Below, piece after piece: positions 36,360 through 45,084 of a DNA stretch of 64,000 nt (positions within the stretch are counted from its first letter, which is position 1; each line of letters begins with the position of its first letter). The stretch is from Aureispira sp050633105 (GTDB lineage: Bacteria > Bacteroidota > Bacteroidia > Chitinophagales > Saprospiraceae), in contig JBOEFW010000057.1 in the NCBI GenBank assembly GCA_050633105.1, forward strand, positions 28,734-92,733, written 5' to 3'. The notes beneath the pieces are model-generated. The model saw only the letters and a program-made list of their open reading frames with translations. It was not told the DNA's origin and made no database searches. Made by a program: the position numbers and the translations under genes.

Positions 36360-37815
36360 GAGCTACCAATTTATCAACAATCTTCGCAGATTGAATCGCT
36401 AAAGGAATTCCTCCACCTGGATGGACCGTCACTCCACAAAAATACAAGTTGTTGTATTTTTTGGAGAAATTAGGATGGCGGCTCAAAGCAGCCGTTTTTC
36501 CATTAGAAGCCGCTCCATAGACAGAGCCTCTAAAAGCTCCTGTATCCATTTCAATCTGCTTCGGTGTCCAACTCCTTTTAGTTTCGATGTAAGGTCGAAT
36601 GTCCTTGCCTAATTCTTTTTCTAAACACACCAATACACGCTCTAGAATAGCTGCCTTTTCTTCTTCTCCAATATCAACGCCCGCAGGCATATTTTGCATA
36701 ACAAACCAGTTCTCTCCTCCTTCTACTGCATCTTCAGGGTTTACTTTCGAGCTGATGTGTATGTACACCGTGCTATCTAAAGGAATTTCTTTTTTACCAA
36801 ACAAATACTTGAACTCTCCTTTGTAGTCTTCACTAAAGAAAATATTGTGTAGGCCCAGCTCTGGAAATTCCTTCTTGACCCCTAGATAATAAATCAAGGC
36901 AGAAGTAGAACTTTCTTGTTTTTTATACTTTTTGTATAAACTATTGTCTTGGAGAATGTTCTTATAGAAATGAACACAGTCCATTGCACACACAAGGCGT
37001 TTCGTTTGGTATTCTTTTTCAGTTGTCTTCACCACATAACCTGTTCCTTCTGGTGTGCCACTAGTGACACTAACCCCCAATTCATATTCTACGCCTACTT
37101 CCTGTCCTAGCTTATATAAACCCTCTACGATAGAACGCATTCCCTTTTTAGGAAAGAAGGTGCCTACATTTTGTTCCAAGTGGGCAATCATGCTGTAGAC
37201 TCCTGATGCTTGATACGGGTTAGAACCGTTATAAGTTGTATAACGGTTGAAAATTTGAATCAATCGTGGATCATCAAACTTCTTCTGATTGACTTTATTT
37301 AATGATTTAAACAAATCCATCCCTGGAATCTTTGGGGCTAATTTCACAACCTTGCCCCAAGGCAGTTCAGATACTTTATGGATAGAATTTTGTAAAAAAA
37401 CCTGCCCTAAAGAATCATACTTGTCTTTGCTTTTATTTAAATAGGCATCTACCGCTGCGCTATCTTTAGCACCAAACTTCTCCGTCAATTCTTCTTTTAA
37501 GCGTTCGCGGTTGGTATAAAAACGGACTCGACTACCATCTTTGAAAAAATAGCGACAGGCCGTATCGTCTGTATGGTACGTATAATAATCCCTTGGATTG
37601 CGATCATAAAGTTCATACAATTCATCCACCAAGGTAGGAATTGTAAAAAGAGAAGGGCCTGTATCCCAGCGATAACCTTCCGATTCATACTGGTTCATTT
37701 TGCCCCCAATATAACTGTTCTTCTCCAAAACTAGTACCTTATCTCCTCGCTTGCGTAAGCGCAAAGCAGCAGACAAACCAGCTACTCCTCCTCCTATAAT
37801 TATAGCATCATACAT
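36349..37815 (-). CDS. crtD: Carotenoid 3',4'-desaturase (CrtD type)
   Basis: 488 residues, FAD-dependent desaturase of the CrtI/CrtD superfamily. The dinucleotide motif is IIIGGGVAGLSAALRLRKRG, with WDTGPSLFTIP following. The C-terminal signature NNLYFCGVTVHPGGGIPLAI with VYGAASNGKTAALSRHPN is typical of CrtD rather than CrtI (which has GxTxPGxGVP). It should introduce the 3',4' double bond after CruF hydration. Sits between crtB and cruF. Confidence 0.88.
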   Translation of the reverse strand: MYDAIIIGGGVAGLSAALRLRKRGDKVLVLEKNSYIGGKMNQYESEGYRWDTGPSLFTIPTLVDELYELYDRNPRDYYTYHTDDTACRYFFKDGSRVRFYTNRERLKEELTEKFGAKDSAAVDAYLNKSKDKYDSLGQVFLQNSIHKVSELPWGKVVKLAPKIPGMDLFKSLNKVNQKKFDDPRLIQIFNRYTTYNGSNPYQASGVYSMIAHLEQNVGTFFPKKGMRSIVEGLYKLGQEVGVEYELGVSVTSGTPEGTGYVVKTTEKEYQTKRLVCAMDCVHFYKNILQDNSLYKKYKKQESSTSALIYYLGVKKEFPELGLHNIFFSEDYKGEFKYLFGKKEIPLDSTVYIHISSKVNPEDAVEGGENWFVMQNMPAGVDIGEEEKAAILERVLVCLEKELGKDIRPYIETKRSWTPKQIEMDTGAFRGSVYGAASNGKTAALSRHPNFSKKYNNLYFCGVTVHPGGGIPLAIQSAKIVDKLVARER

Positions 37816-37862
37816 ATAATTCGCTGTATTTTTTTGTAGTAATAAGACTTATTGATCAATTC

Positions 37863-38699
37863 TTAAAGAGCATTGATGGAATGCCGCACATAAGATTTGC
37901 AATACAAGAAACATTTATAGTAATCAGAGATACGCACGCGTTGTGACATCAGTTCGTTAACCGTGTGTGCTTTGATCTTTTTTAGTAAGTTGTAATAATA
38001 CGTATAAGCAACGTAGACCCCAAAACGAGCCGATTTTGGAAGCAATAAAATTCCCTGATAAGCTTCTAAAAACTCCTGCTCAATTTCTTCTTCTATTTGT
38101 AATTTATCCTCTAGTGTTAAGCCTGTATTATTGACTGCAGGAAAATAAACGCGTCCTAGATCGCCCCAATCATCTTTCAGATCGCGCAAAAAGTTAATTT
38201 TTTGAAAAGCAGAGCCCAGTTTCATGGCAAAAGGCTTTAGTTTTTGGTACTCTTCCTCATCTCCATAAACAAAGATTTTTAGGCACATCAACCCAACTAC
38301 TTCTGCTGACCCCAAGATATATGTCTCGTATAACTCCTGGGTGTACTCTACTGGGTTAAGGTCCATTTCCATGCTTTTGAAAAAGCATTCTACTAAGTTC
38401 AGGTCAATTTGGTATTTATTGACCGTCAACTGAAAAGCATTAAGAACCGTGTTGAGAGAAATACCTCGCTCAATTGCCTTGTAGGTGTCTGTTCTGAATT
38501 CTGCGAGGAGTTCTTCCTTTGGAAAAGTATGAAAAGAATCAACGATTTCGTCTGCAAGACGAACCATTCCATAAATAGCATGGACATCATCGCGAATACT
38601 TTCGTCCAAGGTAGAAACACTTTTGAAAAAAGAGGTGCTGTAGGCCTTGGTTACATTTTTGGCAGCTTCCTTAGATATGCTATCAAATAGAAATTTCAT
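37863..38699 (-). CDS. crtB: Phytoene synthase
   Basis: About 278 residues. Joins two geranylgeranyl diphosphates into phytoene, the first committed carotenoid step. Both Asp-rich metal sites are present: RLADEIVDSF and NFLRDLKDDWGDLGR. YSTSFF near the start matches the family. The ATG at 38699 (MKFLFDSIS) is preferred to a TTG two codons earlier. Spacing to crtD is 47 bases. Confidence 0.95.
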   Translation of the reverse strand: MKFLFDSISKEAAKNVTKAYSTSFFKSVSTLDESIRDDVHAIYGMVRLADEIVDSFHTFPKEELLAEFRTDTYKAIERGISLNTVLNAFQLTVNKYQIDLNLVECFFKSMEMDLNPVEYTQELYETYILGSAEVVGLMCLKIFVYGDEEEYQKLKPFAMKLGSAFQKINFLRDLKDDWGDLGRVYFPAVNNTGLTLEDKLQIEEEIEQEFLEAYQGILLLPKSARFGVYVAYTYYYNLLKKIKAHTVNELMSQRVRISDYYKCFLYCKSYVRHSINAL

Positions 38700-38899
38700 T
38701 ATCAATAGTTTATGCGTTAGAATAGTTAAACCAATTAGACGGGAAATATTGCCAGAATAACGGTACTTCTATAGCTGGGTAGTGTTTTTTTTTTATAAAG
38801 TCTTCAAAAAGCCGTTTCCCCTTCTTCTTTTCTACAAAAGAAGAATCCTTAGAGAGGAATGGCTTAACTTTCTTAAACGGGGCTACAATAACAATCCTT

Positions 38900-40405
38900 T
38901 TAGGAAGGAGTAGTTACTATTTTTTTATTTTTTGAATCTCCTTTTGGGTGATCTCTTAAAACCAATTTTGCAGCTACTTTTCCAGAAATAAGAGAAGGAG
39001 GAACCCCTGGCCCTGGCACCGTTAATTGACCACAAAACAACAAGTTATCTAATTTAGAAGTCACTTTAGGTTTCAAGTTTGCCGTCTGTAACAAGGTATT
39101 CGCCAAACCATAAGCATTCCCTTTATAAGAATTGTAATCCGACTTGAAGTCGTTAATACAATAAGAACGTTTATAAACAATATGGTCGCGTACATTTTGT
39201 TGGGTATGGCGCTCCATACGAGTCAACATAATGTCCAAATACTTTTCTCGCAATTCTTCTGTATCCTCTACTCCAGGTGCTAAAGGCATAAGTAAGAATA
39301 AATTTTCACTGCCTTCTGGCGCAACAGCTGGATCTGTTTTAGACGTGACACAAGCATAAAATAAAGGCTCATCTGGCCATTGAGGGTTGTCATAAATCTG
39401 ACGACCATGTGCTACTAAATCTTCATCAAAAAACAGGTTGTGATGCTCTAAATGTCCTAATTTTTTATCTACTCCAAGGAAATACAACAAAGAACTGGGT
39501 GCCATTTTTCTTTTGTCCCAATACGCCTCATCGTAGCGGCGGTATTTCTTAGGTACTAAATTTTGTTCTACGAAATTATAATCGGCTCCTGCAATCACTT
39601 GCTCTGTCGCTTTGAGCGCCCCATTCACTTCGATGTGGGTAATGTGCCCTTTTTCACATTTAAAAGAGGTAACAGGGGCATTCAGATGAAACTGTGCGCC
39701 GTGCTTTTCTGCCACGGCTTGTAAGCCTAACGCCAATTGGTACATTCCTCCTTTTGGGTACCAAGTACCTAACTTTAAATCCGCATAATTCATTAGCGTA
39801 TATAAAGAAGGAATTCTGTGAGGCATTTCTCCTAAAAATAGGACAGGAAAACGCAAAATAGAACGCGCTTTGTGAGAGGAAAAACGGTTACAAACATCTT
39901 TTTCTACTGATTTGAACAAATCCAGCTTGAAAAAGTTCTTAAAAACCTCTATATCAATCAATTCTGACAACTTCAAACCTGGCTTATCGAGAAATTTCTC
40001 TGTTCCAACGCGGTATTTGATTGCAGCATCTTCTAAAAAACGACGCAAAGCAGCTCCACCGCCTTTTTCTAAGCTTTCAAAGACCTGATACAATTCGTCC
40101 AAACTAGCGGGCATATCAGTGCTAGTTTCGTCGTTCCAGTATACTTTATAAGAAGGATCTAAACGCTCTAAGGATAAGTAATCCTTACGATCTTCCCCCA
40201 GTTCTTCAAAAATTTGGTCGATCAATTCTGGCATCCAGTACCAAGAAGGTCCCATATCAAAAGTAAATCCTTTTTCCTTGAAGATTCGGGCACGGCCTCC
40301 AACCGTACTGTTCTTCTCATAAACATTTACTTCATGGCCTTCTTTAGCCAAAAAACAAGCTGCTACGAGACTAGAAAAACCTGCCCCAATAATATCAATC
40401 TGCAT
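38900..40405 (-). CDS. crtI: Phytoene desaturase
   Basis: 501 residues, FAD-dependent desaturase that converts phytoene to lycopene. N-terminal FAD motif IIGAGFSSLVAACFLAKEG and FTFDMGPSWYWMP. The C-terminal signature LLFCGQLTVPGPGVPPSLIS is diagnostic for CrtI against the CrtD-type paralogue in the same cluster. First gene of the cluster; about 200 bases separate it from crtB, so crtB onward may have a second promoter. Confidence 0.94.
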   Translation of the reverse strand: MQIDIIGAGFSSLVAACFLAKEGHEVNVYEKNSTVGGRARIFKEKGFTFDMGPSWYWMPELIDQIFEELGEDRKDYLSLERLDPSYKVYWNDETSTDMPASLDELYQVFESLEKGGGAALRRFLEDAAIKYRVGTEKFLDKPGLKLSELIDIEVFKNFFKLDLFKSVEKDVCNRFSSHKARSILRFPVLFLGEMPHRIPSLYTLMNYADLKLGTWYPKGGMYQLALGLQAVAEKHGAQFHLNAPVTSFKCEKGHITHIEVNGALKATEQVIAGADYNFVEQNLVPKKYRRYDEAYWDKRKMAPSSLLYFLGVDKKLGHLEHHNLFFDEDLVAHGRQIYDNPQWPDEPLFYACVTSKTDPAVAPEGSENLFLLMPLAPGVEDTEELREKYLDIMLTRMERHTQQNVRDHIVYKRSYCINDFKSDYNSYKGNAYGLANTLLQTANLKPKVTSKLDNLLFCGQLTVPGPGVPPSLISGKVAAKLVLRDHPKGDSKNKKIVTTPS

Positions 40406-40724
40406 CTTTTAAAAACAATTAGTAACCGTAAAATAAATCTATCTCACTACAACATTATACATTAAGTAGGAAGTGGAGTAGGACAGGCTCTATTTCCTAA
40501 AACTGTGTTTAAATGGTAAAATAGTTAGTGTTGAAATATTTTTTCTCAACAATCTATGGTGAAACAGCAAGAATTATCTTTTGTTTAAAAAGAATTCTGC
40601 TCCTTTTAGAATTCTAAAGAAGAAATAAAAGGGTGAGGTTACTAAATACATGGAGACATCTTAAAACCATGCAGAATAGGGATATACTATTATTACATTG
40701 CAATAATACAGCATTATTTATAAA
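40406..40724. other. Intergenic region upstream of crtI
   Basis: About 320 A+T-rich bases between the ZIP transporter stop and crtI start. It should hold the crt promoter, but no clear TAnnTTTG match was found. Confidence 0.4.
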
Positions 40725-41537
40725 TTACAACATCAAAATCAAACTACCTGCCATGACCATCATCCCCAACACCACCCCATAGATAGATAAATGATGTTCT
40801 CCATACTCTTCAGCTGCTGGTAATAATTGGTCTAAGGAGATAAAAACCATCACTCCTGCTACTCCTGCTAATAAGAGGCCCATCAAGGTAGGCGTCAAAT
40901 AAGGCATCAGTAACAAATAGCCTATAATCGCTCCAAGCGGCTCTACTACACCCGATAAAAAAGAATAAGTAAACGCTTTTTTACGATCACCAGTAGCAAA
41001 ATAGATGGGCATTGAAACAGCAATTCCTTCTGGAATATTATGAATTGCGATCGCAACCGCAATCGTCATACCCAATTCTGGATCTTCTAAAGCAGTAATA
41101 AACGTCGCAATTCCCTCTGGAAAGTTATGAATAGCTAAGGCTAAAGCAGTTAATACTCCAATTCGCATAAGCTTATCTTTCTCTGGGGTCGAAGCATCGC
41201 TTTCCCCTTCTTCCAAGCTAAATTCATGAGGATTTTCATTGTGTGGAATTAAACGATCAATTACTCCTACAACCAGCATTCCCACAAAAAAAGCCAAGAC
41301 ACCATAACTTGTTGCAAGTTGTTCCTCTCCTCCATAAGAAGACATCAATTTATGAATTGCTTCTGGAAGAATTTCTACAAAAGATACATACAGCATAACT
41401 CCTGCTGCAAAGCCCATTGCAAAGGTCAATAAACGGGTACTTTTATCTTTTACAAAAAAAGCAATGGTACTACCAATACCTGTTGCTAGTCCAGCAGTAA
41501 TTGTTAATAAAAAAGCAATTTGCACATTTTGATCCAT
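40725..41537 (-). CDS. zupT: ZIP family divalent metal transporter
   Basis: 270 residues with eight predicted membrane helices. The two metal-binding helices carry HNFPEGIATFITALED and HNIPEGIAVSMPIYFATGD, with GVVEPLGAIIGYL following: the ZupT/GufA signature. A His- and Glu-containing loop (IPHNENPHEFSLEEGESD) between helices 3 and 4 is the usual variable loop. It should import zinc and possibly iron or manganese. Monocistronic, with a -7 element upstream. Confidence 0.92.
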   Translation of the reverse strand: MDQNVQIAFLLTITAGLATGIGSTIAFFVKDKSTRLLTFAMGFAAGVMLYVSFVEILPEAIHKLMSSYGGEEQLATSYGVLAFFVGMLVVGVIDRLIPHNENPHEFSLEEGESDASTPEKDKLMRIGVLTALALAIHNFPEGIATFITALEDPELGMTIAVAIAIHNIPEGIAVSMPIYFATGDRKKAFTYSFLSGVVEPLGAIIGYLLLMPYLTPTLMGLLLAGVAGVMVFISLDQLLPAAEEYGEHHLSIYGVVLGMMVMAGSLILML

Positions 41538-41579
41538 CTGATGCTAATATTTTTAAGGTCATCTAAGAATATTTTTAGA

Positions 41580-41587
41580 CAAATCTA
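41580..41587 (-). promoter_or_regulatory. zupT: Bacteroidota-type -7 element for the ZIP transporter
   Basis: Minus-strand TAGATTTG fits TAnnTTTG, 43 bases before the ATG. The -33 region is weak. Confidence 0.4.
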
Positions 41588-41664
41588 AAAATTGTTTTTC
41601 GTTCCATAAAATAAAGTCCTTAATTTTTGATTTTTAATGTCTTTTAAAAGTCCCTATCTAAAGA

Positions 41665-41703
41665 AAAACAGCACCTTTCTCTAGAAGAAAGGTGCTGTTT
41701 TAA
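41665..41703 (-). terminator. Terminator after the LysM protein gene
   Basis: AAAACAGCACCTTTCT and AGAAAGGTGCTGTTTT pair perfectly around CTAGA, 32 bases beyond the stop of the LysM gene. Symmetric A/T arms could serve either strand. Confidence 0.9.
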
Positions 41704-41734
41704 AACGGCCATAGGTTCTTATAACAAGAAAGAA

Positions 41735-43111
41735 TTAGATCGGTTGATATCCCACTTTGATTCTTTGATTGATATCAATTTCATCCGTTGTTAAGCTGGG
41801 ATTGAGCATATAAACATCTTTGAGAGTAATGCCATAACGCTTAGAAATACCATACAAAGTATCACCTTGCTCCACCACATGAATCGTTGTTTTTGTCGTC
41901 CCATTATCCGTCATTTCGACCAATGGATTTAGGCTTTGCTTAGGAATCGAGCTATCGTCCACCACTTTTAACGGTTGGTTGAGGCCTAGTTCAAACCCTT
42001 GCAAATTATTAAGTGTCACTAGTCGTTCTACAGAAATATTGAATTTCTCTGAAATCGTATAGAGACTTTCTTTTTCCTGAACAATATAAATTCCTCCTGG
42101 TAATAACCTTGGAGGATCAGTCGCTATAGGAGCTGAATTTAGTGGGATTCTATCCTCGTTTATAGGGACATCAATCATACCAACGGGGACGCCTTGACCT
42201 GGTGGTAACCCTTGATTCCCCACTGGTGAATTAACTGGTTGTTCTACAATATTTCGAGCCGTCAAGCCTTTGGCTTGTCTGGAAAGCCACAACCTTTTCT
42301 CTACAGGGGATAAACCTGCGGTATCTGGAAGTCCTGTACTTTTCACAGCACCTGCTTTTTGTGTGACATCCATAGCCAGCGGAGCAACGCTTTCATTACA
42401 CAACTGTGCCATCTTTTCTGCCACTGGTTGACCGTTGACATGTGTCAGACGCAATTCTCCTTGTGTCGTATGCAAGCGTTGAAAACCAATTTTATCCACA
42501 AAGGTCAAGTGCTTAATTGGTGTTTCAATATGACGGCTAATAATTTTAAACTCATAAGTAGCCAAACAAGCTGTATTCGTTTTGGCTTCAAAAAAAACAT
42601 TGCGCTCCTTGTTCTTCTGATGATTAAGGATCTCGCCAGGTTTAGAAACAGCGGCTTCATAATTAAATCCGTAGATTGGATCTGTATAAACGAGCCCTTT
42701 GGCAGTATTCTCTAGCGTCGAAACAGAAAAAATGGTATACAAGGCATATTGTTCTCCCATTTGTACCACCATGTAAGCCATACGACGGTTGCTATTAATT
42801 TCTTTCATTAATGCTGGGGAAATACTTCCTCGATCAGCACACATATATGGTTTAACAGGGATTTCTGCGACCAATTGCTTATTCAAATTAGCAGCGTTTT
42901 TTTGTACACTAAAAATCAACTGCTTTTCAGGGGCAACAGTCGTGTAATAATCAGTGTGCGCCACATCATCAATGCTATTCACCCGCTCATAATCCAATTG
43001 CTGTATACAAGCAGGATCATAAAAAAAGTAAACAGGAGTCTGGGCTTTTAGGCTAGTACTGCCCAAAAACAATAACAACCATCCCATTCCTTGAACTATC
43101 GTTTTTCTCAT
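41735..43111 (-). CDS. Exported protein with two C-terminal LysM domains
   Basis: About 458 residues from the ATG at 43111, which opens the signal peptide (MRKTIVQGMG to SLKAQ). Residues 25-200 form an unassigned domain with several Cys residues. A proline-rich linker follows. Two LysM modules end the protein: YIVQEKESLYTISEKFNISV and HVVEQGDTLYGISKRYGITL, each followed by an N-rich second half. LysM binds peptidoglycan, so the N-terminal domain is displayed at the wall. In an operon with the LysE-type gene upstream (about 50 bases). Confidence 0.82.
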   Translation of the reverse strand: MRKTIVQGMGWLLLFLGSTSLKAQTPVYFFYDPACIQQLDYERVNSIDDVAHTDYYTTVAPEKQLIFSVQKNAANLNKQLVAEIPVKPYMCADRGSISPALMKEINSNRRMAYMVVQMGEQYALYTIFSVSTLENTAKGLVYTDPIYGFNYEAAVSKPGEILNHQKNKERNVFFEAKTNTACLATYEFKIISRHIETPIKHLTFVDKIGFQRLHTTQGELRLTHVNGQPVAEKMAQLCNESVAPLAMDVTQKAGAVKSTGLPDTAGLSPVEKRLWLSRQAKGLTARNIVEQPVNSPVGNQGLPPGQGVPVGMIDVPINEDRIPLNSAPIATDPPRLLPGGIYIVQEKESLYTISEKFNISVERLVTLNNLQGFELGLNQPLKVVDDSSIPKQSLNPLVEMTDNGTTKTTIHVVEQGDTLYGISKRYGITLKDVYMLNPSLTTDEIDINQRIKVGYQPI

Positions 43112-43162
43112 AATAATAACTATTAAAGCTTGTAGGGAAGCTATTTCTCCACAAGACATTAT

Positions 43163-43825
43163 TTATAAAACCTCAAAGGTTACTTTCAATAACAATACCA
43201 AACCAAAACCACCCAATACTAAGCCAGCCAATCGTCTAACATACAGAAAATGATGCGCTTTAAGACGGTTTCTTATAGAGCGCGCTAGGGCTATTTTTAA
43301 GCAATCTGTTGCGATTACAACCACCATAACTGCTATAAATAAAGCGGCACTAGCCGTTCCATCAAATTTACTATTAATGGCAAAAGCCATCAGTCCCATC
43401 CAAAACACTAAAGGGGTTGGATTAATTGTGTTGATTAAAAACCCCTGTAAGAAGTAAGCAAAGTGTGCTACTCTAGTACGATTTTTAGGTATTTCTATTT
43501 TTTCAGATCCTTCGGTAGAAACGGCTTTTGTAAACAATAGGCCTGCTCCAAACAATAACAACAACACTCCTCCAATAGTGCCACTATACCAAACAAAGTT
43601 AGCTTTCTGAACAGGATCGTTGATTACTTCTTCTACCCAAATCGCCCCCCAAAAGGCTAAAAAAATATATAAAAAATCACTCGCCCATTGTCCTAATGCC
43701 AAGGCAAAAGCGGCTTTGAATCCATGTTCTACTCCTAATTGAAGCATGGTAAAGAAAATCGGGCCGACAAATACGCTCAAAATTAATCCAGCTGCAGCAC
43801 CTTGTAAGATGGCCTCTATCATCAT
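43163..43825 (-). CDS. LysE/RhtB family exporter
   Basis: 220 residues, six membrane helices, a LysE-superfamily amino-acid exporter. Conserved features: GLILSVFVGPIFFTMLQLGV near the start, the family's GP motif, and FLINTINPTPLVFWMGLMAF with the usual NP motif. The basic and acidic loop after helix 3 (TEGSEKIEIPKNRTRV) is cytoplasmic. The transported substrate is not predictable. Confidence 0.88.
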   Translation of the reverse strand: MMIEAILQGAAAGLILSVFVGPIFFTMLQLGVEHGFKAAFALALGQWASDFLYIFLAFWGAIWVEEVINDPVQKANFVWYSGTIGGVLLLLFGAGLLFTKAVSTEGSEKIEIPKNRTRVAHFAYFLQGFLINTINPTPLVFWMGLMAFAINSKFDGTASAALFIAVMVVVIATDCLKIALARSIRNRLKAHHFLYVRRLAGLVLGGFGLVLLLKVTFEVL

Positions 43826-43942
43826 AGTAATAGCAATTCTATCTGTGAAATTGTTTACAAAAACAACCTCTGTTTGTAATTGATAGTTATTGGTGGTTCC
43901 TCTTAAATTAAAAACAACCCAACAACTATTCTATTGTGCAAG

Positions 43943-44005
43943 ATGCAAAAAAATCAACAGGCTCCAAAAGAGCGATTCTCGAAGTTGTTGAATAAAGATA
44001 AATAG
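43943..44005 (+). CDS. Possible 20-residue basic peptide gene
   Basis: ATG to TAG gives MQKNQQAPKERFSKLLNKDK, basic and amphipathic. It lies on the plus strand in an otherwise empty gap between two minus-strand genes, and a plus-oriented terminator follows 18 bases after its stop. A terminator there has no other gene to serve, which argues for a small transcript. No promoter motif was found, and the transcript could equally be a non-coding RNA. Confidence 0.35.
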   Translation: MQKNQQAPKERFSKLLNKDK

Positions 44006-44023
44006 TTTGCATTAGCTCTTGGG

Positions 44024-44053
44024 GCTCTATTGGGAAAATAGAGCTATTTTTTT
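44024..44053 (+). terminator. Plus-strand terminator in the LysE-dehydratase gap
   Basis: GCTCTATT (44024-44031) and AATAGAGC (44037-44044) form a stem with a 5-base loop, followed by a T-run (44047-44053). On the minus strand no U-tract follows, so it is directional. Confidence 0.7.
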
Positions 44054-44112
44054 CATATATTAGAGGTAACAGCTTCGTTATGAAGGCCGCATCCTCTATT
44101 TATACGCAGTTA

Positions 44113-45042
44113 TCACTGAATAGTTGCCTGATATCCTTGAAATTTCTCCAAGTTCATTCCAGCGCCTCCGCAAACTAAAACTAACACACTAGAAACATCA
44201 TCCAACCAAGTCCCTGGATGATAAACTGCGGATAAAGCAGCTCCACAAGCAGGCTCTACTAATGTTCCTATATCTTCCAAAAATAACCCCACAGCATCTA
44301 ATGCTTGTCCATCTGTAACAACATGCGTTTGCACACGATCTTGTTGAGCATACTCAAAGGCTTGTGCAGCCACTTGTTTTGCTCCCAAAGAACTCGCAAT
44401 AGAATCTATACTTTTTAAGGCCACCCGCTCTCCTGCTTCTAGAGCTACTTGTAAACAGTTGGCACCTTTCGTTTCTGCCACTAAAACACGGGTCTTGTTC
44501 CAGCCCTGTTCTGCTACCCCTTGCATTACACCACAAAAATACCCCCCACCACCAACAGCCACTACAATGACATCGGGTTCGGGCATTTGAGTCGCACATT
44601 CCGCCAGTACACTGGCATGCCCTTCCCATAAAGTAGGATGATCAAAAGGAGAAATATAGACCGCATCGGCACTGTCTGCTAGTTTTATAGCCACCGCATG
44701 AGCTTCATCCCAGACTTGACCCGCCAGCTTTACAGTAGCACCCAAATTACGAATTTTCTCCTGCATCGCCACAGACGTTTTCACTGGCAAAACAACGGTA
44801 GTGGGTACTTTCAACTTCCAACCAGCATAAGCTGTTGCTAAACCTGCATTACCACCAGAAGCAATCACAAAATGTTGATAACCTGCCGCTTTTGCCTCTT
44901 GACATCGTTTTCCTACTCCTCGGATTTTAAACGAACCTGTTGGTTGATAACAATCCATTTTAAAGTAAATAGAGCGCTCTTGCTCGGCACTCAAACGATG
45001 GGCTAAAAATAGAGGCGTCTCTTGGTGTAAAGTGCTATTCAT
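44113..45042 (-). CDS. PLP-dependent serine/threonine dehydratase
   Basis: 309 residues, fold type II PLP enzyme of the L-serine/threonine dehydratase group. The PLP lysine is in PTGSFKIRG, the phosphate loop is VAVGGGGYFCGV, and ASGGNAGLATAYAG is the substrate loop. It converts serine or threonine to pyruvate or 2-oxobutyrate and ammonia. Length fits the short eukaryotic-type serine dehydratases without a C-terminal ACT domain, so it is catabolic-type rather than IlvA. A single gene. Confidence 0.88.
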   Translation of the reverse strand: MNSTLHQETPLFLAHRLSAEQERSIYFKMDCYQPTGSFKIRGVGKRCQEAKAAGYQHFVIASGGNAGLATAYAGWKLKVPTTVVLPVKTSVAMQEKIRNLGATVKLAGQVWDEAHAVAIKLADSADAVYISPFDHPTLWEGHASVLAECATQMPEPDVIVVAVGGGGYFCGVMQGVAEQGWNKTRVLVAETKGANCLQVALEAGERVALKSIDSIASSLGAKQVAAQAFEYAQQDRVQTHVVTDGQALDAVGLFLEDIGTLVEPACGAALSAVYHPGTWLDDVSSVLVLVCGGAGMNLEKFQGYQATIQ

Positions 45043-45084
45043 GGTAAGAATTAATTGAAGTTGTATGGAATAAAACGAAGAAGC

